Part shown: positions 43,761 to 53,302 of the stretch, piece after piece
How the letters are laid out: each line of letters starts with the position of its first letter
How positions within the stretch are numbered: position 1 is the stretch's first letter
Source of the DNA: Hyaloperonospora brassicae
Lineage: Eukaryota > Oomycota > Peronosporomycetes > Peronosporales > Peronosporaceae
Assembly: GCA_947650285.1 (NCBI GenBank)
Contig: CANTFL010001446.1
Coordinates: 850,950 to 914,949, forward strand
Direction: 5' to 3'
Length of the DNA: 64,000 nt
Position numbers and translations under genes: made by a program
Notes under the pieces: model-generated
Seen by the model: the letters and a program-made list of their open reading frames with translations, nothing else
The model's database searches: none
What the model was told of the DNA's origin: nothing

Positions 43761-45608
43761 TCGCAAGTAAATTAATGATGAAGTACTTACATTTAATGAA
43801 GTGATATTGCAGTAGATATGCAATGTATGGACCGGAGTTTGCCTCTCGACGCTGAATATATAACTTACCTCGGCGTCGCATTTATAAGTGATGCCGGAAT
43901 CGCAGAAGATGCTTAAACAATTGGTCTTTCTGTGACGAAGATGATGAATGCTGATGAATGAACGGCAGTAATCTATTTGTTGGAGCATTTCAAAAACACG
44001 TCTAGCATGAAACACGTGGATATGCGCTTGAAGTTAACCTACGACCATGTTAAAAAGTTGAGTTCCAATTTATATTTGTGACGATGAATACGAAGACTAC
44101 ATACCATTTAACAAAAATACTGTTAGCGTCCAGGGTGGCAAATCTGCTAAATTATTTGATTTTTGGGATTGTTTGGACAGAGATATTAGTTGAAGCCCTT
44201 TGCTAAAGAGCAATCAGTACAAAGTAACGGTCGTTCTTGAAGCATTGCTGTCAACCAATCGCTTTGGATTTGTGGCAGTTCTTATATTGGATAGTGTCAA
44301 AAAGCCTTGGCAAAAAAGACTTGTTGAGAAGAGGTAAAAATGTAGTAGCGGGAAGCTAACGACATATACAATCTGTACGATGACCTGGCATTACACCTTT
44401 TCAAAATTTGGTGCTTTTAATCGTACCGCTACGAGCTGAAAAATTCTCATCTTGATATTTACACCTCTATTTGGGCACTGAATTGTACATGATGCGCATT
44501 GTTACATTATGAAATCTGTTGCGATAAGCTTCATAATTTTCCTCAGGTAAGCAAAGATGTATTTTCACTACATAGCGGAAGATAGCATACATAAAAAATT
44601 TCTATTTCTACCAAACTTTACAGCACATGCACGGCAAAAAGATTATCATATCGATTACGTGACGTCGCATGCATGATATCATTACTCCTGTCAAATGAGT
44701 AAACTGCAAAATTTTCTCGTTTGCTGATGCGAAAGTGTCACCGAGTGGTTACGTTCGACTATATTTCGATAATTACTGACAGTGTAAAAATATACTTAAT
44801 ATCCGTCAATATTAGTATGAAACTGCAAATATGATGAAATTTGCTTATTGGTTGGTATGTGTTTTTATGTCAAGTAACAAAGGTTCCTTGAATGATGGCT
44901 ATACTTAATGGGTGATAGAAGAGTGCTATAGATCGTGTTCGCATCATCAAACACCATAAGGAAAGCTTGGATATGTATGTATAAAAAGCTTTATAATATT
45001 TCAACCCCTCTGCTTTACTTAAGCCATGCGCCTAATCGGCAATCCACCAGCTTTCTATGCACATAAGTATGCGTAAAGGCTTCTAGCCACTTACTCACTG
45101 TCATAAGTTTATGCACGCTTATATGTTACCACTTCAATTTATAACAAAAAGACGAACACATGCAAGCCATTTGTTTCTGAACAAACGGAGATTTAACCGA
45201 ATTTGCGGATAATGGCAACAACAAACACTGCATTAGGCATTCATTGTATTGAGCTTTCGTTGCGTTCCATCATAAGTCCTTACAGCATTACGTTTATTTT
45301 AAAATAGACTTGCTGATGTCAAATATCCTCATAATACGGAAGCAATATCCTTTGAAAGATACTGGTTATCAAATAGGACAGGAGTGTACTGCTGTTCACA
45401 AACTAAGTTTCTGCATGCGACCTAACAATATATATGTTTATATATGTACATTCAGAATACGCCGCAATTATTACCCGTAACGACCTCTGGAATGCACAGA
45501 GCTGACGATTGAGATTACTAGACAAATGTTCGTACGATCTGTTCTCGATGTTACTCACAGCTATTATCTTGGCATCAACAAGTAGATCTTCGAACAGCTT
45601 CGATAATG
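43761..45608. other. AT-rich stretch before the young gypsy element
   Basis: No gene is supported. The left part probably continues the copia relic, but I could not follow it. Confidence 0.5.
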
Positions 45609-45613
45609 ACCAT
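45609..45613. repeat. Target-site duplication, left
   Basis: ACCAT directly before the 5' LTR, repeated as ACCAT at 53298-53302 directly after the 3' LTR. Confidence 0.9.
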
Positions 45614-45940
45614 TGTAATGGGCCACCCCGTTACATAAGTAGTTTCGATTAAGTTTACATGTTACTTAAGTAGGGGTGTTACTTTCGAAGTAGCGAAAGT
45701 AGCACGTCGTATATTTTAGCTGGATTAATGGGCTCAGTACCATTATTAGCCAGTAAGATATAGACACGTAGATTGAGTGGTTCCCATGAGTCCAAGGGAA
45801 CCATTCGTACTTAGGATGATTTTAAAAGACAAAATATAAACAGAGTTAAAAATACTTAACACCTAAGACTTGGGCTTTGAGCTTCCTCAAAGCGTTAGAA
45901 ATAGTGTACGCTGAGTACGGGTTATTCTAGCCCCGTTACA
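45614..45940 (+). repeat. 5' LTR of the chromodomain element
   Basis: It begins TGTAATGGG and ends CCCCGTTACA. The first 22 bases form a hairpin (45614-45622 with 45627-45635, one G.T pair). Three more perfect 8-bp hairpins lie inside: 45680-45687/45694-45701, 45778-45785/45796-45803 and 45874-45881/45886-45893. Confidence 0.95.
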
Positions 45941-45942
45941 CC

Positions 45943-45960
45943 TGGTAGCACTTAGTAGTC
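45943..45960 (+). promoter_or_regulatory. Primer-binding site
   Basis: TGGTAGCACTTAGTAGTC starts two bases after the 5' LTR. Starting with TGG it complements a tRNA 3' CCA end. The tRNA was not identified. Confidence 0.6.
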
Positions 45961-45966
45961 CTTCCC

Positions 45967-47127
45967 ATGCCCGAGTTTGGGATGAGCGATTCGTCGTACT
46001 TTGACGCTCCAGACGTGAGTCTGGAGCACGCGACTTTTCCCCATCTCACTGGTGTTGAGTGGGATGCCCTAAATCGCCTCGCGGCGATATCGGGAGAGGC
46101 ATTTGTTGTGTCGCTGATGAGATCAGCGACTCCTGATGAACAGCGTCTCGCCATACACGACTACATGGCTCGCGAGCTCGCCGAATTCCATCGGCGAGGT
46201 TTAACTCCCTCGCGGACTTCACGGAACGATGCCGTGAAGATGGAGACCTCCGCCTATTCTGGCGAAGGAAAAGAACGCTTGTCGTTGTCTCGTTGGTTTC
46301 GAGAGGTCGACATCGCTATAGCCTCGAGACTTCTCGAGGCTCCTCAAGCGAAGGTCAATTTCCTTCTTTCCCGTCTCACTGGGAAATCCAAGGAGTGGGC
46401 CTTGGGAAAACTCGTTGTTGACGAGTTTGCGTTCCCCACTCTGGAAGCCATCCAGAGTGACCTTCGACTCGCCTTCGAGCCGCCCCAGGAAGAGAAGTTG
46501 GTGCGTTCAAGGTTCCTGTCCCTGCGACAGGGTAAGATGTCCATGCGCGACTACGTGCAGATGGCTCGACATCTGGCGTCTTGTATTGTCACGCATCCCA
46601 TGGACATGTATACACAAGTGAACGTGTTTGTCGATGGCATGCGTGAAGGGCAGACTCGCCTCTCGCTGGAACGAGCAGAGCCTGCCACGTTGGAGGAGGC
46701 TTTCGCTATCGCTCTCCGTGAGGATTTCAGAGTCACCAAGGCCTATACCAAGCCTTCAGTTGTTACCGCTGTCAGATCAGCGGGCCCGGAACCTATGGAG
46801 ATCGATGCAATTGAGTCGTCGGGTGACCGACGACGCGCTACAGCCTACAAGGGCGACGTCCAAGGCGGACGTCAGATGATCTGCTTTCGATGCCGAAAGC
46901 CGGGACATCGCGCGGCTAAATGCCGCGCGCCAGCACCGATGTCGGTGCATGCGTCGGACACCCATCATGAGGGAGGTGCTCCGATCAGTCGTCCAAAAAT
47001 GGACGAGACCAGTAGGTGCAGGGCGCCCTACTGGTTTGAAGAGAGGTCCGGGTCCACCGGTGGCAGCCCGACCTCCCAGCCCATCTGTGCTGCGTGCACG
47101 GTCAAATGCCACCACTACGAGTGGTGA
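45967..47127 (+). CDS. Gag of the chromodomain element
   Basis: A 386-codon frame from ATG 45967, seven bases after the primer site. Residues about 85-250 are a Ty3-type capsid region ([46 protein letters not shown]). A single zinc knuckle [14 protein letters not shown] lies near residues 305-318. It overlaps the protease frame by 179 bp in a different frame, so pol would need a frame shift, or an indel has separated a once-fused gag-pol. About a dozen perfect 8-9 bp hairpins lie within the coding sequence. Confidence 0.85.
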   Translation: MPEFGMSDSSYFDAPDVSLEHATFPHLTGVEWDALNRLAAISGEAFVVSLMRSATPDEQRLAIHDYMARELAEFHRRGLTPSRTSRNDAVKMETSAYSGEGKERLSLSRWFREVDIAIASRLLEAPQAKVNFLLSRLTGKSKEWALGKLVVDEFAFPTLEAIQSDLRLAFEPPQEEKLVRSRFLSLRQGKMSMRDYVQMARHLASCIVTHPMDMYTQVNVFVDGMREGQTRLSLERAEPATLEEAFAIALREDFRVTKAYTKPSVVTAVRSAGPEPMEIDAIESSGDRRRATAYKGDVQGGRQMICFRCRKPGHRAAKCRAPAPMSVHASDTHHEGGAPISRPKMDETSRCRAPYWFEERSGSTGGSPTSQPICAACTVKCHHYEW

Positions 47128-49348
47128 TTCACGCCTGATTATTGTTAATCTACATGTCGCCGGTATCCGGCGACCCCTACGAGCGCTCCTGGATTCAGGA
47201 GCGACAAACAATTTCTTCCGTGAATCTTGCGTGTCAATGCTGCCACCCAGCATCCAGGTCCACGAGGGACCTGGCCAAGTTGTTGTCAAGCTCGCTGACG
47301 GGAAACCACGCCGCGTATCGCGGCGCGAAGTGTCGTTGCCGTACACGTTTGACGGCTTTCGCAGTAACGACAACTTCTTGGTGATTGAAATGAATTATGC
47401 ATTCGATTGCATCCTGGGCATGCCATGGTTGGCACGCTATAAGCCCCAGATCGACTGGTTAGCCAGATCAGTGAGACGTCGAAGCAAGTTCGACGTCAGC
47501 GAAGTGTTCACCCATCTCTTGGTGTCTCCAAGTGATTGGCCGAACGTTACAGTCGTGGATCGTACATCCACGACACCGGCGGTACACAGAGTGAGCGATG
47601 GCCCTCTCTGTACCGCTTGTTCCGTGCCCCTACGCACGAGTGATGATGCCTCCTCGCTTTGCAGCGAGGAGTCCGACGTGGACGAGCAGTGGCTCCCACG
47701 TAATGACGACGCGGACGAGCAGTGGCTCCCGCGCAACGACGACGCGGTCGAACAGCGGTTCCCGCACGAGAGAGCAGTGGTCGAACACGAACAGGTGTTC
47801 CCACCTGTACCCATTGTGGTCGAGCAGAGGCTCCCACAAGGGCAAGACGTGGCCGAGCAGGGGCTCGCCACCGAGTGTGACGTGGATGGACAAGAGTCCC
47901 CACGTGCGAATATGATGGTCGAACAGGGGTTCCCATCATCGCCTACTGTGGTCGAACAGAGTTTCCCACATGAGCAAGACGTGGTCGAGCAGGGGCTCCC
48001 ACACGAGTTTGTGGCGGTAGAGCAGGGGCTCCCGCATCATGCGTCGACGGACGAGTATGGAATACTCCCGTCGCGCGATTTCGACGTCCTGGATGAGGAC
48101 ATCCAGCGTCTAGAGGGGGGTGCAGATTTAACACCTGACTGCGGTTCGCCAGCTTCGAGCATGGACTCGAGGCACGACGGGGACGCAAGCTACGAGAACT
48201 CAGCGTTGGAATGTGTTCACGCTATTGTGTACGTGGACGGGAGTCCACAAAGGCGCCAATACATTGAGGTCGCGAGTCCACCTCGCGACGCGTCATCTAT
48301 TACGAGCCTTCCAGGACTCTCCTGGAAGCATTTTCTACGCGACCTCAAGGGAGGCACGGTGGAACAAGTATGTCTGGTCACCAACGAGGTGACTCATGAG
48401 CCGAATGAGGAGCTAATGACGCGCCCTCGAAGCGCTGAAAAGAAATCAGCGCGCGAAGAAAGATTTGCGTCGCAATCTTGGGAGGCTCTGCGCGAGTCTG
48501 GTAACCCTGTTTACGACATTGCACGAGAGTACGCCGACGTGTTCCCGGACAAGATTCCGGCCGAACTCCCTGCCGATCGTGGCGTGCGGCACGAGATTGA
48601 TCTCGTGCCAGGATCTAAATATTGTGTGACACGGCAGTGGCCGTTGCCTCGAGACCAAGTCGAGGCTATTGATGCATTCTTCGAAGGTCGTCGCAAGGCC
48701 GGTCATGTGCGTGAGAGTGTCTCTCCCCATTCGAGTCCAACCTTCTGCGTGAAGAAGGCTACGGGAGGCTGGCGTATAGTGCATGCGTTTAACAAGCTCA
48801 ACGATGCCACTATTCCTGCCCAAACGCCTATCCCCAGGAAAGACATGGTTCTAAACTCCATGTCAGGTAGCGTCATCTTCAGCGCCATCGATCTGACCGA
48901 TGGCTTCTACCAGATCTTGATGCGACAGAGTGACATACCACTCACTGCGGTGAGCACCCCGAGTGGTATGCTTTGGGAGTGGCTGGTGATGCCACAAGGA
49001 TTGAAGAACGCACCAGCCACTTTCAATCGCATGGTATCTCAAGTGTTGAGACCGCTTCGAGACTTTGCTCCTAGCTACTTCGATGACATCTTTGTCCACA
49101 GTCGCGCTGAGGGCAATCTCAGTGCTGTCCAAGTTCACCTTCAACACCTGAAGCAGGTGTTTCAAGTCATGCGAGATAACAAGTTATATGCAAACTTGAA
49201 GAAGTGTGTATTCTGTGCACCGGAGATTCCGGTGCTGGGCTGCTACGTGAGTAAATCGGGTGTTCGAGCCGATCCAGAGAAGGTGTCGTCAATCTGTTCT
49301 TGGCCCACACCCAAGAACCCTACGGAGTTACTCAATGGCTCGGTCTAG
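46949..49348 (+). CDS. Protease and reverse transcriptase of the chromodomain element
   Basis: A 799-codon frame. Residues about 60-150 are the aspartic protease ([21 protein letters not shown]). Residues about 245-365 are an 11-copy repeat of an 11-residue unit around (V/D)EQ.(L/F)P. The reverse transcriptase (about 520-790) shows [22 protein letters not shown] and the intact catalytic YFDD. The frame ends prematurely at 49346-49348 because of a 1-nt frame change between about 49,325 and 49,340; RNase H continues in the next frame. Confidence 0.88.
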   Translation: MRRTPIMREVLRSVVQKWTRPVGAGRPTGLKRGPGPPVAARPPSPSVLRARSNATTTSGDSRLIIVNLHVAGIRRPLRALLDSGATNNFFRESCVSMLPPSIQVHEGPGQVVVKLADGKPRRVSRREVSLPYTFDGFRSNDNFLVIEMNYAFDCILGMPWLARYKPQIDWLARSVRRRSKFDVSEVFTHLLVSPSDWPNVTVVDRTSTTPAVHRVSDGPLCTACSVPLRTSDDASSLCSEESDVDEQWLPRNDDADEQWLPRNDDAVEQRFPHERAVVEHEQVFPPVPIVVEQRLPQGQDVAEQGLATECDVDGQESPRANMMVEQGFPSSPTVVEQSFPHEQDVVEQGLPHEFVAVEQGLPHHASTDEYGILPSRDFDVLDEDIQRLEGGADLTPDCGSPASSMDSRHDGDASYENSALECVHAIVYVDGSPQRRQYIEVASPPRDASSITSLPGLSWKHFLRDLKGGTVEQVCLVTNEVTHEPNEELMTRPRSAEKKSAREERFASQSWEALRESGNPVYDIAREYADVFPDKIPAELPADRGVRHEIDLVPGSKYCVTRQWPLPRDQVEAIDAFFEGRRKAGHVRESVSPHSSPTFCVKKATGGWRIVHAFNKLNDATIPAQTPIPRKDMVLNSMSGSVIFSAIDLTDGFYQILMRQSDIPLTAVSTPSGMLWEWLVMPQGLKNAPATFNRMVSQVLRPLRDFAPSYFDDIFVHSRAEGNLSAVQVHLQHLKQVFQVMRDNKLYANLKKCVFCAPEIPVLGCYVSKSGVRADPEKVSSICSWPTPKNPTELLNGSV
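47681..48040 (+). repeat. 33-bp coding tandem repeat, 11 copies
   Basis: Units start at 47681, 47714, 47747, 47780, 47819, 47852, 47885, 47918, 47951, 47984 and 48017: ten intervals, nine of exactly 33 bp and one of 39. Each encodes an 11-residue unit with a (V/D)EQ-x-(L/F)P core. It lies between protease and reverse transcriptase. Confidence 0.9.
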
Positions 49349-50118
49349 CTAATTACTTGCATAAGTACACAAAGGATTACGCCGGTTCTATACAGCCCCT
49401 GTCGTCACTTCTGAAGAAAGACGCCACGTGGTCGTGGCGTCCCGAACATCAAGCAGCCTTTGACGCAGTGAAGAAAAGCCTGGCGTCGGCGCCAGTGTTG
49501 ATACTCCCTGACGACACCAAACCGTTTCACGTGGTGTGTGATGCAAGTGACTTTGCAATTGGTTGCGCCCTCATGCAGTTCGATCACGAGGCCCGTGAAC
49601 GAGTCGTGAGCTATCAGTCACGACAGATGAAGCCGGCAGAGAAGAACTATCCGGTTCACGATAAGGAACTGCTAGCGATGCGCTACGCACTCATCAAGTT
49701 TCGTGTCCACCTACTGGGCGAACGCACGTTCGCCCTGTATACTGATCATGCATCGCTGCGGACAGCAATGAAGATCCCACACCTGTCACAGCGGATGGCA
49801 CGGTGGCTCTCTTACTTCTCCGAGTACAATTTCGTCGTGCACTACAAGCCAGGCAAGACCAACATTCTTGCTGACGCACTGTCACGACGCCCAGATTACG
49901 ATCCTCGTATGGCACTGAGTCGTCAGGCAACTGACGACGACGATGAAGACGATCGATGTGCGACGTGTGTGTCGTTGAATCTAACTCGGGTCACACCCGA
50001 GTTATGCCTTTTCGATGAAATTGTCGCGGCTTACGCGAACGATCCAGATTATGCGGACATTATTGCCTATCTGCGCGCTCCCAGCGATGCTGCACTGGGA
50101 GCTCTTTCGCGAACATAG
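49349..50118 (+). pseudogene. RNase H part of pol, after the frame change
   Basis: The frame is open from about 49,300 and reads on from reverse transcriptase ([18 protein letters not shown]). RNase H motifs are FHVVCDASDFAIG, KNYPVHDKELLAM, ALYTDHASL and the end motif ILADALSRRP. An in-frame TAG at 50116-50118 interrupts the polyprotein before integrase. Confidence 0.85.
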
Positions 50119-51129
50119 CGTGATCACATTCAACGATACAGTATGGACGGTGATTTGCTGTTATATAGCATCGACAAATTCGATGCGCCTCGAACTGTGA
50201 TTGCGAATGACTTGGATTTGCGTGCTCGTATCATCCACGAGTACCATGATGCCCCAATTGGCGGTCATCTGGGCCGCGAAAAGACATTCGCGGCTGTCTC
50301 GCGCGACTTCTTCTGGCCCCACATGTACAAGTGGGTTCGCAACTGGGTTCGCACCTGCGAAGTATGTCAGCGCGTGAAGCCATCACCATCGTCGCAGGCA
50401 CCCCTGCGACCCCTGCCAATTGCAGCTGAGGCTTGGAGCTCAGTCTCAACGGATTTTATCTTCGGGCGTGCACCAGATGGCCAAGACCGATCGGGTATTC
50501 TGGTCTTTGTCGACAGATTCAGCAAGATAACGCATCTGGTGCCTGTTCATGCAACGATCACCGCGGCTGAGACCGCGGTGCACTTCATTGACACTGTGTT
50601 TCGCCATCACGTTCTTCCAGACAACATTGTCTCGGACCGTGATCCTCGTTTTACATCTGCTTTTTGGACGTCATTGTTCGAGTTGCTTGGCACAAAGCTG
50701 CAAATGTCGACAGCAGCCCATCCGGAAACGGATGGGCAAACAGAGAGAGTTAATCGGGTCCTCGAAGATGTTCTTCGAAGTTACGCAACGTCCTTTACAA
50801 GTTGGAGTGCGTTTTTGCCACTCGCGGAGTTTGCACTCAACAACGCGGTTCACGCGTCAACGGGGTTGACGCCATTTTTTGCAAATTCGGCCCGTCATCC
50901 TCGTGTACCTACCCTTCTTGCCGTGGGTCAACCCACGGCTCTTCGTGGCTCCACTCTGGCGGGGGGTGATAACGATAAACAACGATCGAGTGAAGCTCAC
51001 GGTATTCTGAGCGCGAATGTTGTCAACCATTCCAAGGCGAAGTCTTCTGTTTCGACGCCACGTGACGTGGCGTCCCCGATAGCTCAATGGACTACACAGA
51101 CGCTGATCGACCCTTCTTCGAGTATGTGA
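50119..51129 (+). pseudogene. Integrase part of pol
   Basis: This continues in the same frame after the TAG at 50116. The HHCC finger is visible (HEYHDAPIGGHLG ... CEVCQRVKP) and the D-D-E core (STDFIFG, SDRDPRF, TDGQTERVN) is intact. An in-frame TGA at 51127-51129 cuts it before the C-terminal domain. Confidence 0.87.
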
Positions 51130-52356
51130 AACCCTAAAGCTAACTACGCGCCGATTGAATCGGCGCGACCAATTGATGACATGGCTGTGTCAGAGTTTAT
51201 AGTCCAACGTCAAGCCATCACGAGGTTTGTACGCGATACTCTTCGATCTGCAGTGGATAAACAGAAAGCGAATGCAGACAAACGTGGAAGAAAGAACACG
51301 AGTACATTCAAGAAAGGTGATCGTGTATTGTTATCTACCGAAGGCCTACGAGATTCAGCAGTAACCAATCTAGGCGCGAGCAAACTCGCGCCACGTTTCA
51401 TCGGACCATTCACGGTACTCAAGGCAATCGGCGACGCATACACACTGGCCATCCCTTCGTCACTGCGACTTCGCCCGACGTTTTACGTCGGGCGGCTCAA
51501 GGAGTACCGTCCAGCTACGCTTCACGGGTTGGCTCCGTCCTCGGAGTCAAAGGCTCATAGGTCGACCTTCCCTCTCGCCTTGCTCGACGCACCAGCGACA
51601 TCGGACGCGGCTGCGTCCCAGCCTGCGCGTGCCCAAGAACCTGGCGTTCCAGGTTCCGCATCCGTTCAAGCAGCTCGCGGTTCGACTGTCGAATCTCGTT
51701 CGCTGTTCTCTCAGCCCGCGCAGCTCGGTCAAGGGCAGCTTCAGCCTCCAGCTGGGCATCGACAGCCTTGTTCACAGCCGCATCTACATCGTCCTGGGCA
51801 ACCAGGACGCCAGCAGTACCATCGTGAGGGTCCACCACCGCTTGTGGACGCGGAAGGCCAGAAGCGCTGGATTGTGGAGCGTTTACTGGGTCACGAGGAC
51901 CCTCGTCATGAAACGACATCGTCGCGACACCATGAGCGCGCGGTTCCAACCGCGCGCAAGTATCGTGTACGTTGGCTCGGGTTTCCACCCGAGCAGGATA
52001 CGTGGGAACCGCGCTCTTCGCTTCTTCGAGACGTTCCGGACCTCGTTCGGGCTTACGAGTCCCTGCACACGCTTGGTGTAGACTTGGTCGACGACCTGTG
52101 TGTTCTCGCGGTGAGCGAGAACGAGATGCACGACGACGGTGTCGTGGTGAAGTGTCACCACGACTACGAGACCGAGAGCGATTGCGAGAACGTCGTGGTG
52201 ACGTTTCACCACGACGACAAGATGAAGAGCGACGACGAGAACGTTGCGAAGAGCGTGTATCGCGACGATCACGCGAACGAGAACGTCGTGGCGATTGCAC
52301 GGCACCACGACCTCGAGAACGCGAGTGGTGTCGCCAGCGTGACGCGCCACGATTAA
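51130..52356 (+). pseudogene. Integrase C-terminal region and chromodomain
   Basis: This continues in the same frame after the TGA. The GPF-type region is FKKGDRVLLS ... APRFIGPFTVLKAIGDAYTL. A Gln/Pro-rich linker leads to a chromodomain (about 51,860-52,070): KRWIVERLLGHE ... KYRVRWLGFPPEQDTWEP, with the aromatic and WEP residues that bind methylated histone in this family. After it an acidic, repetitive DENV-type tail runs to the stop at 52354. The tail and linker are opposite the RS-rich and coiled-coil parts of the antisense frame, so they may be by-products of that frame. Confidence 0.83.
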
Positions 52357-52894
52357 CCGCAGTCTTGCGCTCCACCAAGCTGCGCTCGTACCGTCCTATC
52401 CAGAGCTGTTCATAATCGCTGAGTGGATACTCAGCGACGTGTCGTTTCCAAGCTTCGCGAGTCGGACGAGGCACCGAGTCACAGGAGTAACAAGATTCGT
52501 GCACGTGAACGTAGCAGAGTCGATCTACGTTCCAGGCGTTTTCACAGATCTTCTCGCGCAGTACACCGATGGAATGATCGGCGTGGATATCTTCGCGATT
52601 GGCCAGCCACTGCTGAAAGTTCCTTCCGTCTTCATGCATCCGGTTCCACAGCCGGATGAACGCACACCATGACCGCTGGAGTGACTCGTATGAGATTCCA
52701 TCAAGTCTCTTTCCGCGCAACCCACGGAAACGACGGAAGTAGTCCTGCATCGTTTCGAGAGAGTCCGGAGACCGAGCTCCGGACAAGTCATACAGCGCCC
52801 AAGGGATCAGGTGCTGCTCCATCACGCGGTCGACCAAACTCCCGCTGATTGTGCGCGGGAGTGCTGTTTTGTTGGCGTCTGCGTCTTCAGTCAT
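51515..52894 (-). CDS. Antisense open reading frame of the chromodomain element: RS-rich, coiled-coil protein
   Basis: A 459-codon frame on the minus strand from ATG 52894, just inside the 3' LTR, to TAG 51515. Residues 1-175 form a globular-looking, Trp/Tyr/Cys-containing region (QRSWCAFIRLWNRMHEDG; CYVHVHESCYSC) lying entirely beyond the end of pol. Residues about 180-285 are RS/SR dipeptide-rich, as in splicing-type proteins. Residues about 350-425 are a coiled coil (QLEAEAALDRAARAERTANE; RELLERMRNLERQVL). The last 842 bp overlap the integrase/chromodomain frame. Transcription would have to start in or near the 3' LTR. I do not recognise the family. The length, ATG start and domain-like organisation argue for a real gene; expression is not shown. 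Confidence 0.6.
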   Translation of the reverse strand: MTEDADANKTALPRTISGSLVDRVMEQHLIPWALYDLSGARSPDSLETMQDYFRRFRGLRGKRLDGISYESLQRSWCAFIRLWNRMHEDGRNFQQWLANREDIHADHSIGVLREKICENAWNVDRLCYVHVHESCYSCDSVPRPTREAWKRHVAEYPLSDYEQLWIGRYERSLVERKTAVNRGASRWRHHSRSRGRGAVQSPRRSRSRDRRDTRSSQRSRRRSSSCRRGETSPRRSRNRSRSRSRGDTSPRHRRRASRSRSPREHTGRRPSLHQACAGTRKPERGPERLEEAKSAVPTYPARVETRANVHDTCARLEPRAHGVATMSFHDEGPRDPVNAPQSSASGLPRPQAVVDPHDGTAGVLVAQDDVDAAVNKAVDAQLEAEAALDRAARAERTANEIRQSNRELLERMRNLERQVLGHAQAGTQPRPMSLVRRARREGRSTYEPLTPRTEPTREA

Positions 52895-52957
52895 CGTTCG
52901 GCTTGTGAGTCGTTAAAGTCTTGTGGTTGAGCACTCACGGTTGGTGAGTGCTGTCTT

Positions 52958-52970
52958 GAGAAGGGGGTGA
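52958..52970 (+). promoter_or_regulatory. Polypurine tract of the chromodomain element
   Basis: GAGAAGGGGGTGA lies directly before the 3' LTR start TGTAATGGG at 52971. Confidence 0.8.
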
Positions 52971-53297
52971 TGTAATGGGCCACCCCGTTACATAAGTAGT
53001 TTAGATTAAGTTTACATGTTACTTAAGTAGGGGTGTTACTTTCGAAGTAGCGAAAGTAGCACGTCGTATATTTTAGCTGGATTAATGGGCTCAGTACCGT
53101 TATTAGCCAGTAAGATATAGACACGTAGATTGAGTGGTTCCCATGAGTCCAAGGGAACCATTCGTACTTAGGATGATTTTAAAAGACAAAATATAAACAG
53201 AGTTAAAAATACTTAACACCTAAGACTTGGGCTTTGAGCTTCCTCAAAGCGTTAGAAATAGTGTACGCTGAGTACGGGTTATTCTAGCCCCGTTACA
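52971..53297 (+). repeat. 3' LTR of the chromodomain element
   Basis: 327 bp, nearly identical to 45614-45940 (A for C in TTTAGATT; G for A in ACCGTT). It carries the same four hairpins. Confidence 0.95.
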
Positions 53298-53302
53298 ACC
53301 AT
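53298..53302. repeat. Target-site duplication, right
   Basis: ACCAT directly after the 3' LTR, matching 45609-45613. Confidence 0.9.

Larger units (their letters stand above)
45614..52970. repeat. Field of about 50 short perfect inverted repeats (hairpins)
   Basis: Arms of at least 8 bp with loops of 2-10 nt. Examples (left arm/right arm): 46006-46014/46019-46027; 46110-46118/46122-46130; 46320-46328/46333-46341; 46437-46445/46451-46459; 47475-47483/47489-47497; 47552-47560/47566-47574; 47650-47658/47663-47671; 48308-48316/48320-48328; 48588-48597/48600-48609; 49420-49428/49433-49441; 49716-49724/49727-49735; 49982-49991/49995-50004; 50716-50724/50729-50737; 50920-50928/50931-50939; 51054-51062/51066-51074; 51147-51155/51159-51167; 51472-51481/51485-51494; 51936-51945/51948-51957; 52141-52150/52155-52164; 52191-52201/52206-52216; 52416-52424/52429-52437; 52930-52938/52944-52952. 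They occur in coding and non-coding parts alike, about one per 150 bp, and are sparse in the 33-bp repeat array. Confidence 0.9.
45614..53297 (+). mobile_element. Full-length chromodomain Ty3/gypsy element (7,684 bp), young, hairpin-studded
   Basis: Two 327-bp LTRs (45614-45940 and 52971-53297) flank gag, protease, reverse transcriptase, RNase H, integrase and a chromodomain, so it is a chromovirus-type Metaviridae element. The LTRs differ at only two positions seen (near 45645 and 45774), and a 5-bp target duplication is intact, so insertion was recent. Pol is broken by one frame change and two stops. An antisense frame of 459 codons lies at its 3' end. The whole element carries short perfect hairpins at high density. 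It sits in AT-rich DNA but is itself GC-rich. Confidence 0.95.

Noticed and set aside
32797..45608. Small secreted RXLR or Crinkler-type effectors
   Set aside because: No open frame combines a signal peptide with an RXLR-EER or LFLAK motif.
47437..48188. Several overlapping minus-strand frames opposite the 33-bp repeat
   Set aside because: They are antisense translations of the repeat; the plus frame connects protease and reverse transcriptase.
45614..53297. CRISPR-like array from the many palindromes
   Set aside because: The arms are all different and irregularly spaced, with no repeated unit and spacer pattern, in a eukaryotic retroelement.
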